A DNA stretch of 64,000 nucleotides from Halorubrum aethiopicum (GCF_001542905.1 NZ_LOAJ01000001.1:2790001-2854000); one strand, 5' to 3'. Numbered from the stretch's first letter, positions 51,101-59,833 are shown. The notes: generated by a model not told the origin, from the letters alone. Made by a program: numbers and translations.

Positions 51101-52360
51101 TCAGCAGCCGCCGGCGCTACACGGAACCGTAATGTCGCCGTCGATGATTCCCTGCTTGCTCTCCTCGAGGTTCTGGGTGACGACGTCGGGGAGCTGGTCG
51201 CCGACGGTGTCGCCGAGGACGACCTTGACGGCGTCCTCCTCGAGACCGAGCACGTTCGCGCCCTGAACCGCCGACCAGTTATCCTGGACGACGGCCTCGG
51301 CGACCTCGTAGGTCCCCTCGTTGATGTACTTCACCGCCGACCCCATGATCACGTCGCTGTAGTCGGGGAGCGTCACGGACTGGTCCGCGTCGACCCCGAC
51401 GGCGAAGCGGTTCGCGTCCTGTGCGGCCTGGAAGACGCCCTGCCCGGCCGCGGCGGCGGCGTGGTAGACGATGTCCGCGCCCGCGTCGTACTGCGACGTG
51501 GCGATGTTGTTGGCCGTCTGGGTGTCGGTGTAGTTGCCGATGTACCCGACCCGGACCTCCATCTCGTCGTCGACCCACTGTGCGCCCGCTCGGTAGGCCC
51601 GCTCGAAGGCGTTGATGAGCGACCCGTCGACGCCGCCGACGAAGCCGATCACCTTGTCGTCGGGAGTGAGCGTGTTCCCCTCGTGGGAGAGTTCGCGCGT
51701 GGTCATCGTCGCCGCCAGGACGCCCGCCTGGAAGGACATCTCGTGGTTCGCCCACGTGTACCCCGCGACGTTCGGCTGATCGACGGAGGCGTTGATCAGC
51801 ATCCAGTTCTGATCGGGGTACTCCTCGGCGTTCGTCTGGAGCGCCTGCGTGTGGTTGTAGCTGACGAGGACGATGAGGTCGTAGTCCGGGTCGCCGCTCT
51901 CGGCCAGCTGCGACTGGACGGTCTGATAGTTCGACTGGTTGGTCTCCTCGACCTGCTGTATCTCGATATCGTACTCCTCGGCGGCCGACTCCAGGCCCTG
52001 GAGCGCCAGGTCGTTGAACGCCTGATCGCCGAACCCGGCCGGACTGGAGACGATGGCGACGTTGGTCGTCCCACCGGAGCCGTCCGACCCTCCCGAGTCG
52101 GATTCGGAGTTCGTATCGGATCCCGAGCCGGAGTCGGAATCCGAGTCAGAGTCGGAATCCGAGTCAGAGTCGGAATCGGACCCGGAATCAGAATCCGACC
52201 CGGATCCGGAGCCCCCGTCGTCGGTCAAACATCCAGCCAGCCCGGCCACGCCGACGAGCCCCGCCCCCGTCCTCAGGACGTCCCGTCGCCGCGGAACCCC
52301 GTCGCTCGTCTCGCCCGTCGTGTCGGCCTCAGACCTTTCGCGTGTATTCGTATCGACCAT
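51101..52360 (-). CDS. BMP-family nucleoside-binding lipoprotein
   Basis: A 419-residue Tat lipoprotein and first gene of the uptake operon. The N-terminus has RRRDVLRTGAGLVGVAGLAG-C (twin arginine and lipobox). A linker of about 40 residues made almost only of Ser, Asp and Gly follows (SGSDSDSGSDSDSDSDSDSD). The binding domain is of the PnrA/BmpA/Med type: NVAIVSSPAGFGDQAFNDLA, SYNHTQALQTNAEEYPDQNW, KVIGFVGGVDGSLINAFERA and the ligand-site AVGVDADQSVTLPDYSDVIM. Such proteins bind purine or pyrimidine nucleosides. The ATG at 52360 fits the TATA box at 52395-52400; the ORF extends upstream without family sequence. Confidence 0.92.
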   Translation of the reverse strand: MVDTNTRERSEADTTGETSDGVPRRRDVLRTGAGLVGVAGLAGCLTDDGGSGSGSDSDSGSDSDSDSDSDSDSDSDSGSGSDTNSESDSGGSDGSGGTTNVAIVSSPAGFGDQAFNDLALQGLESAAEEYDIEIQQVEETNQSNYQTVQSQLAESGDPDYDLIVLVSYNHTQALQTNAEEYPDQNWMLINASVDQPNVAGYTWANHEMSFQAGVLAATMTTRELSHEGNTLTPDDKVIGFVGGVDGSLINAFERAYRAGAQWVDDEMEVRVGYIGNYTDTQTANNIATSQYDAGADIVYHAAAAAGQGVFQAAQDANRFAVGVDADQSVTLPDYSDVIMGSAVKYINEGTYEVAEAVVQDNWSAVQGANVLGLEEDAVKVVLGDTVGDQLPDVVTQNLEESKQGIIDGDITVPCSAGGC

Positions 52361-52375
52361 GATCGTTTTCCGACT

Positions 52376-52391
52376 TACTCTCTTTCGAGTA
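52376..52391 (-). promoter_or_regulatory. TrmB-type operator TACT-N7-GAGTA at the nucleoside-operon promoter
   Basis: TACTCTCTTTCGAGTA matches the Halobacterium TrmB recognition motif without mismatch and is nearly palindromic (TACTC-N6-GAGTA). It lies between the TATA box (52395-52400) and the start codon (52360), a position where TrmB is reported to repress. A trmB gene is present at 36514. The site is seen directly; the binding protein is inferred. Confidence 0.6.
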
Positions 52392-52394
52392 CCA

Positions 52395-52400
52395 TTATAA
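52395..52400 (-). promoter_or_regulatory. TATA box of the nucleoside uptake operon
   Basis: TTATAA on the minus strand lies 35-40 bases before the lipoprotein ATG and predicts transcription start near 52370, within or next to the TACT-N7-GAGTA site. Confidence 0.55.
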
Positions 52401-52682
52401 GCGTTGGCCATGATTACTGATACGATCGGTCCTGGACGGAACGTGTGAACTACTTCTTTCTCACAGATTTCGGGCATCATCCGTCGGCTGAGGGCGATAC
52501 GTTGGCATTTAGCACGGACTCCGACGCGCCACACGCACCCGTGATGGTTATTACACGAAACGTTACACGAACCCACAGAGCGGTTCACGTTCCCGTCGGG
52601 ACGTACCGTTCGGCCGAACGTTTCGCGACCGACGCGGCGTTCGCGGCGCTCTCGGAACGGTCCCACCTCTAGGGGGCGATGC
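52401..52682. other. Upstream region of the nucleoside operon with short repeats
   Basis: This 282-base stretch lies between the promoter and the metallo-hydrolase gene stop. It holds two arms TGTGA (52444-52448) and TCACA (52461-52465), a possible activator site about 45-65 bases upstream of the TATA box. It also has two tandem 12-base near-copies of TTACACGAAACG at 52551-52574. An ORF of 75 codons across it lacks haloarchaeal codon bias in its first half and is not called. Confidence 0.4.
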
Positions 52683-53414
52683 TCAACCGTCGACGGACCG
52701 CTCGTCGAGCGCGACCGGGATCGATCGGGCGGCGACGTCGGCGGCGAACGCCTCGGCGTCCGCCTCCAGGTCGTCGAAGGCGTCGTAGTGGATCGGCACG
52801 ACGAGATCCGGAGCCATGCGTTCGGCGAGGTCCGCGGCGGCGTGACGGTCGGAGACGATCCCGCCGCCGCCGATGTTCGCGAGGAGGACGCTCACGTCGA
52901 GTTCGGCGAGCGCGTCGAGCGCGTCGCCGTCGCCGGGCCAGAGCACGGTCCGGTCCCCGACGGAGAACAGGAAACCGCAGCCGAAGCCCTCCGGGTGCGG
53001 GACCGTCCCGTCGTCGCTCGCGCAGGGGCCGTCCGGCTCGTTGTGCGCGGCCACCGTCCAGACGGGGACCGTCCCGTCGTCGGTCTCGACATCGACGCGG
53101 GCCTCGTCGTCGACGCGGACCACGTCGTAGTCGGCTGCGAGCGCCTCGATCGGCTCCACGTCGCGGCCGATCCGGTCGGGCTCGACGCCCTCGTAGATCA
53201 CGAGCGTCGCGTCCGCGTCGGCGACGGAGCGGATCCCCGCGGGGTCGTAGTGGTGGTCGTGGGTCACGAGGACGACGTCGCCGTCGCGGGCCCAGTAGTC
53301 GTCGAGGACGCCGTATCGACCGGGGTCCGTGTACACCACCGGGCCGCCGGCGGAGACGCGGGCGGTCGCGTAGCCGAGCCACTCGACGGCGAGGTCGTCG
53401 TATCTGACGGTCAT
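52683..53414 (-). CDS. MBL-fold metal-dependent hydrolase (UlaG-like)
   Basis: A 243-residue metallo-beta-lactamase-fold protein. It starts with VEWLGYATARVSAGGPVVYT, then DVVLVTHDHHYDPAGIRSV, where the H-x-H/D-H motif is slightly altered (THDHHYD). It continues with VLWPGDGDALDALAELDVSV and LVVPIHYDAFDDLEADAEAF. It resembles the L-ascorbate-6-phosphate lactonase / UPF0173 branch. The substrate is unknown. I begin at MTVRYDDLAVEW, which gives the standard first strand. The gene upstream on the same strand starts its stop 35 bases away, so they may be co-transcribed. Confidence 0.83.
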   Translation of the reverse strand: MTVRYDDLAVEWLGYATARVSAGGPVVYTDPGRYGVLDDYWARDGDVVLVTHDHHYDPAGIRSVADADATLVIYEGVEPDRIGRDVEPIEALAADYDVVRVDDEARVDVETDDGTVPVWTVAAHNEPDGPCASDDGTVPHPEGFGCGFLFSVGDRTVLWPGDGDALDALAELDVSVLLANIGGGGIVSDRHAAADLAERMAPDLVVPIHYDAFDDLEADAEAFAADVAARSIPVALDERSVDG

Positions 53415-53449
53415 GTCGCGTGATCCGGTCGGTCTCCCCTTGAGCGTGG

Positions 53450-54313
53450 CTATCCGTCCTCGGCCCCGTCGCCGACGACGAGCTCCCACGCCCCCTCGAC
53501 GCCGGCCGCCGGACCGACGACGTGTTCGGGGACGAGCGGCATCGGGACGGGCACGAACCCGGCGGCGCGCATCGCCGCGAAGCCGCTCGCGGTCTCGACG
53601 ACAGTCCCGTCGTCGCCGCGACGCACGCGGAACCGCTTGTCCGCCGGGTCTCGACGGTAGACGTACGGGAACGCTCCGGCCGGCGGGGTTCGGAGGCTCT
53701 CCACGCCGCCGAGCACCGCCACCACCCGATCGTCGACCTCACAGACCAGTCGCGGGACGCTCGGTCGACCGTCCGGACCGGTCGACGCCGCGTCGACGCC
53801 GCCGACGGACGGGACCGGTCCCGCCGGCGTGTCCGTCTCGCGCCAGCGGAACGTCGGGTCGGCGTCCGATCCCCGCGAGACGCCGTCGGGGCCGTCGAGG
53901 TCGTCGACGCGGACGCAGGCGTATCCCCTGGCGGCTCCGGGGATCGATCCGGTGTCGACGGGGATCCGGTCGGGTCCCTCGTGGAACGTCCGGCGGCCGT
54001 CCGCCTCGTCGACGAGCAGCGGCGGGTCCGTGAGCAGCGACCGAACCGCGGACGCGACGCCGTCGTCCGTGACGACGAACAGGGCGCGACGGTCGCGTTC
54101 GAGCGCGTGCCCGAGTCGGGAGGCGACGGTCGTCGGCGTCGCGTCGGCGTCGGTGAGCGGTTCGATCCCGAAGCGCTCCTCGTCCCGCACAGCGACCGCC
54201 GGCGGCTCCGCTCGGGTCCCCGGACGGGTGACGTCGTATCCGCGCGCCGCGAGGCGGCTCGCCGCCGCCTCCGTGAGCCGCCGCCGCGCCGCGTCGCCGA
54301 GGGGATCGGGCAT
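53450..54313 (-). CDS. Haloarchaeal conserved protein, unknown function
   Basis: A 287-residue acidic soluble protein. An N-terminal helical part (RRRLTEAAASRLAARGYDVT) leads into an alpha/beta domain with RLGHALERDRRALFVVTDDG and LLTDPPLLVDEADGRRTFHE. A proline- and glycine-rich middle follows, then RLVCEVDDRVVAVLGGVESL and PYVYRRDPADKRFRVRRGDD. No catalytic motif, membrane helix or metal site is obvious. It lies between the DNA ligase gene (63 bases) and the metallo-hydrolase gene (35 bases) in the same direction. I do not recognise the family. Confidence 0.65.
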   Translation of the reverse strand: MPDPLGDAARRRLTEAAASRLAARGYDVTRPGTRAEPPAVAVRDEERFGIEPLTDADATPTTVASRLGHALERDRRALFVVTDDGVASAVRSLLTDPPLLVDEADGRRTFHEGPDRIPVDTGSIPGAARGYACVRVDDLDGPDGVSRGSDADPTFRWRETDTPAGPVPSVGGVDAASTGPDGRPSVPRLVCEVDDRVVAVLGGVESLRTPPAGAFPYVYRRDPADKRFRVRRGDDGTVVETASGFAAMRAAGFVPVPMPLVPEHVVGPAAGVEGAWELVVGDGAEDG

Positions 54314-54376
54314 ACGGGCGGCTACGGGACCGACCCGGAAGCGGCTTTCGCGTGGTCCGTACTGCTGCCGCCCGGT

Positions 54377-56269
54377 TCACTCGGCGTCGTCGCCGGCCTC
54401 GCTGCCGCCGTCCGCGAGCCGCGCGACCCGTTCGAGGGCGTCGACGTCCTCGACGGACTTGTCCTCGCGGACGCCGACGAACCGGGGGAACCGGAGCGCG
54501 TAGCCGGAGCCGTACGTCGGGGACGTCTGGATCTCCTCGTAGCCGACCTCGAGGACGACCTCGGGCCGGATCCGGAGGTCGGTTCCCGACTCGGCGACGA
54601 CGTGCGGCTCCAGCCGCTCCGTGAGCTCCTCGAGCTCCTCGTCGGAGAGGCCCGTCGCGACCTTCCCGATCGGCTCGTAGCCGTCGCCGTCGCGGACCGC
54701 GAGCAGGAACGTCCCGAACAGCTCCGCGCGGCGACCCTCGCCCCACTCCGCGCCGACGACGACCGCGTCGAGCGTCTCGACGTCCGGCTTCCGTTTCAGC
54801 CAGTCGCGCCCGCGGTCGCCGGGCGTGTACGCCGACGCCGGGTTCTTCAGCATGACGCCCTCGTGGCCCGCCTCGAGGGCCGCCGACTCGATCCGGGCGA
54901 CCGCCGCCGCGTCGTCGACGACCCGCAGGTCCGCCGCCGCGTCGGGGAGGACCTCGACGAGCCGGTCGTGCCGGGCACGAAGGGGCTGCTGGAGGAGCTC
55001 CTCGGGGTCCTCGGGGGCGTCGTCGCCGTCGTCCGCGTCCGCGCGCTCGGTGTCACCGCCCGCGAGCAGGCAGTCGAACGCGTGGAGCCGGCAGGTCACC
55101 GCCTCGCGCATCCGGTCCACGTCGTGTTTCCGGCGGAACCGGCGGAGCACCTCCTGGAACGGGAGCGGCGAGCCGTCGTCGTCGACGGCGACGACCTCCC
55201 CGTCGAGGACGACCGGGGCGTCGACGCGGTCCGCCACGTACTCGACGATCTCCGGAAGGGCCTCCGTCACGTCGTCCATGTTCCGCGAGTAGAGCCGCGG
55301 CCCGAAGCCGTCGGGCCCCGGCGCGTAGTGGACCTGGACGCGCGCGCCGTCGAACTTCGTCTCGACGGCGACCTCCCCGAACGACTCGACCGCGTCGGCC
55401 GCGGTCCCCGCCTGCGCCAGCATCGCCTGGACCGGCCTGCCGACCCGGATCCGCTCGGCGTTCAGCCCCTCGAGCCCCTCCTCGCGGGCGAGACGCGCGA
55501 CCCGGCCGTAGTCGTTCGTCACCTGGAGGGCGCGCTCGACGGCCGCGCGCGCCTCGTCGGTCGCTCGATTCGCGGCGTCCTCGTCGTCCGCGTCATCCTC
55601 GTCGTCCGCGTCGTCCTCGTCGTCTTCATCGGCCGCGTTCGCCGGTTCCTCGTCCCCTTCGGCGGGCGCGGTCGTCGTGTCCTCCGCCTCGTCGTCCGTG
55701 TCGTCGGGCTCCGCGAGGAACGCTTCGGCGACCGCGTCCCGCACGGTGCCCTCGCCGACGCCGACCCGCATCTCGCCGAGCACCAGCCGCGCGAGCGTCT
55801 TCGCCTCCGCCGGGTCACACCGGTTGAACAGCCCGAACAGCGCGTCGACCTTCCGGGACTCGCTCCCCTCGCCCGTCGCGGCCGCGAGCTCGCGGAGCGT
55901 CCCGTCCACCTCCGCGACCGAGGGCGGGTCGCTCCCGCCGCCGAACGCCGAGAGCCCCCGCTGGCCGCCGAAGTCGAAGCCGGCGGCGACCGCGCCGATC
56001 TCCCCGCGCTCGGCGAGCCGCGCCTCCACGTCGTCGGCGGTGACGTTCGGGCCGGCCGCGCGGGCGATGGCCTCCCGACACGAGGCGGGGCCGATATCGA
56101 GGGTACGGTCGTCGTGTGCGGGGTACGTCCGCCCGAGCAGGAAGCGGGTCACGGTCTCGAGGTCGTCGCCGGCGTCGACGAGCAGGTCCGCGACGATCGC
56201 CGTCGTCTCGAGGTCGGCCGGCTCGGCCTCCAGTTCCTCCATCCGCTCGGCGAACGCGGCGAACTCCAT
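54377..56269 (-). CDS. lig: ATP-dependent DNA ligase (archaeal type)
   Basis: A 630-residue replicative ligase. The N-terminal DNA-binding domain begins MEFAAFAERMEELEAE and includes LGEMRVGVGEGTVRDAVAEA. The adenylation domain has the AMP-accepting lysine, about residue 305, in VETKFDGARVQVHYA, and DAPVVLDGEVVAVDDDG, GVMLKNPASAYTPGDRGRDW and KRKPD are the later motifs. The OB domain ends with YALRFPRFVGVREDKSVEDV. Between residues about 187 and 232 there is an acidic insert (DEDDEDDADDEDDADDEDAA) that other archaeal ligases lack; it separates the first two domains. It joins Okazaki fragments and repair nicks. Confidence 0.95.
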   Translation of the reverse strand: MEFAAFAERMEELEAEPADLETTAIVADLLVDAGDDLETVTRFLLGRTYPAHDDRTLDIGPASCREAIARAAGPNVTADDVEARLAERGEIGAVAAGFDFGGQRGLSAFGGGSDPPSVAEVDGTLRELAAATGEGSESRKVDALFGLFNRCDPAEAKTLARLVLGEMRVGVGEGTVRDAVAEAFLAEPDDTDDEAEDTTTAPAEGDEEPANAADEDDEDDADDEDDADDEDAANRATDEARAAVERALQVTNDYGRVARLAREEGLEGLNAERIRVGRPVQAMLAQAGTAADAVESFGEVAVETKFDGARVQVHYAPGPDGFGPRLYSRNMDDVTEALPEIVEYVADRVDAPVVLDGEVVAVDDDGSPLPFQEVLRRFRRKHDVDRMREAVTCRLHAFDCLLAGGDTERADADDGDDAPEDPEELLQQPLRARHDRLVEVLPDAAADLRVVDDAAAVARIESAALEAGHEGVMLKNPASAYTPGDRGRDWLKRKPDVETLDAVVVGAEWGEGRRAELFGTFLLAVRDGDGYEPIGKVATGLSDEELEELTERLEPHVVAESGTDLRIRPEVVLEVGYEEIQTSPTYGSGYALRFPRFVGVREDKSVEDVDALERVARLADGGSEAGDDAE

Positions 56270-56393
56270 ACCCCGGCTCGGCGATCGGCGGGCAAAAACG
56301 CGCCGATGCGGGACGAGCGGCCGACGAGCGGGAAGCGAACCGGATCGCTCCGGGTCGGGGCTCTTTTATAACCGCAGGCCGTCGGGCCATCGC

Positions 56394-57935
56394 ATGAGTA
56401 CCGAGTCGACCCTCGCCGACGGGGTTCACGAGGCGCTGGCCGTCGACGCGGAGGCGTTCGCCGCGCGCGCCGAGGAGGAGGCGGAGGTCGTCAAACAGGG
56501 GTTACACGACGGGGCGTTCGACAACCACCAGTCGATCGTCGGCTTCGAGTACGAGTTCTACGCGGTCGCCGACGGCCGCTGGAGCGAGGAGTCCCGCGCG
56601 GGCGAGTACGCCCTGATGCGCGTGCCCCGCAGGCTCCTGGAGCTGATGGGCTTCGAGAAGGAGCTCGGGCTCCACAACGCGGAGATGTCGACGAGCCCGC
56701 AACCCCTCTCGGATCACGGCCTGCGCGCGCAGCTCGCGGAGGTCCGCGCCCGGCTGGAGGCCGCGGAGAACACCGCCGAGGTCGAGGGGATGCGGCTCGT
56801 CTCCGACGGCGTCTGGACCATCCCGCCGGCGGGCGAGACCGCCCGCGAGTACCTCACCGACAGCGTCGACCTCGACGGCGTGACCGTCGCGGCGAACATG
56901 AGCGACGCCGTCCGCTACCACGCGATGGCCAACGCCGGCGACGACGCGCCCGTGACGCTTTCGGCCCCGGGCGTCACGCTGGAGGCCGACACGGTGATGC
57001 CGGAGAGCCTCATCACCTCGATCCAGCCGCACTACCAGGTCGCCCAGGCCGACACGCTGCCGGTTCACTTCCGATACGCGCTCCGGATCGCGGGACCGCT
57101 CCTGGCCCTCGGCGTGAACTCGCCGCTGCTCCCGCCGGACCTCTACGACGACGGCTGGGACGCGGAGCGGATCCTGACCGAGGGCGCGACCGAGAACCGC
57201 GTCCACGTGTTCGAGTCCGTGCTCAACGCCCGAACCGACGCCGACAAGGTCCGGTTCCCGCGCGACCTCCACGACGTCGAGACCGCCGTCGACCGGATCG
57301 CCGGCGACGAGACGCTCGTCCCCATGCCCGAACCGTCCGGCACCGACCGCTTCGACGACGACTTCGCCACCTTCCGGACGAAACACGGCACCTACTGGCG
57401 GTGGGTCCGCCCGGTGTTCGAGGGGGCGAGCCGCTCGAGCGCGAACGCCCGGATCGAGTTCCGCCCGGTTCCCGCCCAGCCGACCGTCCGGGACTCGATC
57501 GCGTTCCAGGCCGCGTTCGCGGGGTTGATGGGGGCGCTGCCGCGCCGTGAACACCCCGTCATCGGGCTCGAGTGGGAGACGGCGCGGGACAACTTCTACG
57601 CCGCGGTCGCCGACGGCCTCGACGCCGACATGGAGTGGATCGGCTACGACGGCGAGCACACGACGGATGCCGAGACGATGTACGCGGACCTCCTCGACCA
57701 CGCGGCCGCCGGGCTCCGGACCGCGGGCTGTTCGGAGTCGGAGGCGGAGTCGTGGCTCGCTCCCCTCCGCTACCGGGTCGACGCCGGCGTCACTCCGGCC
57801 GACTGGAAGCGCGCCGGCGTCCGGGAGCGGCTCGCGGCGGGCGAACCGTTCGCCGACGCGGTCCACGACACCCAGCGGGCGTACATCGAACGACAGGCGG
57901 ACACCCTCATCCACGGCGGCTTCTCCGAGTGGTGA
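56394..57935 (+). CDS. gshA: Glutamate-cysteine ligase family protein (GshA-like)
   Basis: A 513-residue protein. The N-terminal part has NHQSIVGFEYEFYAVADGRW, resembling the G-x-E-x-E active-site strand of GCS2-type ligases. HNAEMSTSPQPLSDHGLRAQ, SIQPHYQVAQADTLPVHFRY and SRSSANARIEFRPVPAQPTV follow. This matches, as I recall, the haloarchaeal enzyme that makes gamma-glutamylcysteine, the main low-molecular thiol of these organisms. A TATA-like CTTTTATAAC (56363-56372) spaces the ATG for a leaderless mRNA. Assignment rests on the pattern and general knowledge; a different GCS2-fold ligase is possible. Confidence 0.65.
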   Translation: MSTESTLADGVHEALAVDAEAFAARAEEEAEVVKQGLHDGAFDNHQSIVGFEYEFYAVADGRWSEESRAGEYALMRVPRRLLELMGFEKELGLHNAEMSTSPQPLSDHGLRAQLAEVRARLEAAENTAEVEGMRLVSDGVWTIPPAGETAREYLTDSVDLDGVTVAANMSDAVRYHAMANAGDDAPVTLSAPGVTLEADTVMPESLITSIQPHYQVAQADTLPVHFRYALRIAGPLLALGVNSPLLPPDLYDDGWDAERILTEGATENRVHVFESVLNARTDADKVRFPRDLHDVETAVDRIAGDETLVPMPEPSGTDRFDDDFATFRTKHGTYWRWVRPVFEGASRSSANARIEFRPVPAQPTVRDSIAFQAAFAGLMGALPRREHPVIGLEWETARDNFYAAVADGLDADMEWIGYDGEHTTDAETMYADLLDHAAAGLRTAGCSESEAESWLAPLRYRVDAGVTPADWKRAGVRERLAAGEPFADAVHDTQRAYIERQADTLIHGGFSEW

Positions 57936-57962
57936 GGCGGGCGGATCGGGGAACCGACGGCG

Positions 57963-58022
57963 ACGCGGCCGCTGAACGCCGGCCGGAGACGACGCGGCGA
58001 CTGAACGCCGGCCGGAGACGAC
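57963..58022 (+). repeat. 29-bp tandem repeat upstream of the sensor kinase
   Basis: CTGAACGCCGGCCGGAGACG begins at 57972 and again at 58001, with similar flanks (GACGCGGC), a period of 29 bases. The repeat contains CCGGCCGG palindromes. It lies in the 176-base gap between the GshA-like gene and the histidine-kinase gene. No function is evident. Confidence 0.6.
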
Positions 58023-58111
58023 ACGACGACCGAACCCCGAAGGGGACGGCGGGACCGCGCGGTCGGCCCACTTAAGTATCGAACGGGAGAGGATCCGGTA
58101 GAGACGATCAC

Positions 58112-59833
58112 ATGCCGTGGCAGTCGACCCCGTACGTTCTCCTGCTCTTTCTGTCCGCGCTCGTGGCGTCGCTGTGGGCGGGGTACGCGATCCTGTCGGT
58201 TCCCGCGGAGCGCCGGAACCGCACGGTCACGACGTTCGTCGTCCTCTGTCTCTCGGCGGCGGTGTGGGCCGCGACGTACGCGATCCAGATCGCGAGCACC
58301 GGCCTCGAGGCGAAGCTGTTCGCCTACCGGCTGTTACACGTCGGCGCGGCCGCGACCCCGTCCGCGTGGCTGGCGTTCGCGCTGGCGTACACCGGCCGGG
58401 GGGACCGGCTCACCCCGGCGGTCGGCGCGACGCTGGCGGCGATCCCCGCCGCGCTGGTCGCGCTGCTCTTCGCGAACCCGTACTCGCTGGTCCTCGTCGA
58501 CGCCGAACTGGTCACGGCCGGGTCGCTGACGCGGCTGGAGACGACGCTCGGGCCGGCGTACCACCTCCATCTCGCCTTCTCGTACGTCGCGGTCGTCGCC
58601 GGGGCGGCGCTCGTCGTGGCGCACGCGCTCCGCTCCGGCGAGCGGATCAGACGGCAGGCGGGGCTGCTCATCGGCGGAGCGCTGGTCCCGCTCGCGTTGA
58701 ACGTGTTCGAGGTCCTCTCCGTGCCGCCGTTCGGGACGGCCGCCGTGAACCTGACTCCCGTCTCGCTGTCGCTCTCGACGGCGTGTTTCGGGGTGGCCGT
58801 GTTCCGCTACCGGCTCTTCGATCTGACGCCCATCGCCTCGCGGGTCGTACTCGCGGAGATGGACGACGGCGTGGTCGTCCTCGACGCCGACGGGACGATA
58901 GTCGACGTCAACCCGGCGGCGGAGAGCGTCGTCGGCGAGCGGGAGGCGGCGATCGGCGCGCCGGTCTCGACGAAGCTCCCGGAGTACGACCGGCTCGAGG
59001 CCGAAGACGACGCCGTCCTCGCGACCCGGGAGGGCCCCGACGGGGAGCGGTTCCTCCGACTGAGCCGGTCGCCGCTGGAGCGGGGCGGCGAGACGTACGG
59101 CCGGGTCGTCCTGATCGGCGACGTGACCACGATAGAGGAGCAGCGCCGGACCCTCGAGGAGCGGAACGAGCGGCTGGACGCCTTCGCGGGGGTCGTCTCA
59201 CACGACCTCCGGAACCCGCTCTCCGTCGTCTCCGGGTACGCCGAGCTCGCGAGCGAGACGGGCGATCCGGAGCACTTCGAGCGGATCCACGACACCGTCG
59301 ACCGCATGACCGAGTTCCTCGAGGACCTGTTACAGCTCTCGAGGCGGGGCGAGACCGTGACCGACTTCGAGCCGGTCCCGCTTCGAGAGCTGCTCGAGGC
59401 GGTCGAGACCGACATCGCGGACGACGACCTCGCGGTGGTCGTCGACGGAGCGGTCGCCGACGCGGTCGTGCTCGCCGACCGCGCCCGTCTCCGGCAGGTC
59501 CTCGACAACCTCCTGCGGAACGCCCGCGACCACGCCGACGGGCCGGTGACCGTGACCGTCGGCGGGCTTCCGGACGGGTTCTTCCTCGCGGACGACGGCC
59601 CCGGGATCCCCGCGGACGAGCGCGAGAGCGTCTTCGACGTCGGGTTCACGACGCGCGAGTCGGGGACCGGGTTCGGGCTGACGATCGTCCGCGACGTCGT
59701 CGAGGCCCACGGCTGGTCGATCGAGGCGACGGAGAGCGAGGGTGGCGGCGCGCGGTTCGAGGTCGTCGGCGTCGAGTTCGCCGGATCCGGAGACGGTGAG
59801 GAGGCGATCGGGACGCCCCCCGAGCCGCCGTGA
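58112..59833 (+). CDS. Histidine kinase with N-terminal 7TM sensor and PAS domain
   Basis: A 573-residue sensor. Residues 1 to about 225 carry seven or eight hydrophobic segments (PYVLLLFLSALVASLWAGYA first) with NLTPVSLSLSTACFGVAVFR at the end, the His_kinase_7TM layout common in haloarchaea. Residues about 245-345 are a PAS domain (MDDGVVVLDADGTIVDVNPA). The dimerisation box is FAGVVSHDLRNPLSVVSGYA, and the ATPase domain has QVLDNLLRNARDHADGPVTV, LADDGPGIPADERESVFDVG and SGTGFGLTIVRDVVEAHGWS. The signal is unknown. No partner regulator is adjacent, and it converges on purK with 34 bases between stops. Confidence 0.92.
   Translation: MPWQSTPYVLLLFLSALVASLWAGYAILSVPAERRNRTVTTFVVLCLSAAVWAATYAIQIASTGLEAKLFAYRLLHVGAAATPSAWLAFALAYTGRGDRLTPAVGATLAAIPAALVALLFANPYSLVLVDAELVTAGSLTRLETTLGPAYHLHLAFSYVAVVAGAALVVAHALRSGERIRRQAGLLIGGALVPLALNVFEVLSVPPFGTAAVNLTPVSLSLSTACFGVAVFRYRLFDLTPIASRVVLAEMDDGVVVLDADGTIVDVNPAAESVVGEREAAIGAPVSTKLPEYDRLEAEDDAVLATREGPDGERFLRLSRSPLERGGETYGRVVLIGDVTTIEEQRRTLEERNERLDAFAGVVSHDLRNPLSVVSGYAELASETGDPEHFERIHDTVDRMTEFLEDLLQLSRRGETVTDFEPVPLRELLEAVETDIADDDLAVVVDGAVADAVVLADRARLRQVLDNLLRNARDHADGPVTVTVGGLPDGFFLADDGPGIPADERESVFDVGFTTRESGTGFGLTIVRDVVEAHGWSIEATESEGGGARFEVVGVEFAGSGDGEEAIGTPPEPP

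Noticed and set aside
52445-52672. A 75-codon plus-strand ORF upstream of the nucleoside operon
   Set aside because: No promoter, no family pattern, and it lies in a low-GC regulatory gap with mixed codon use.
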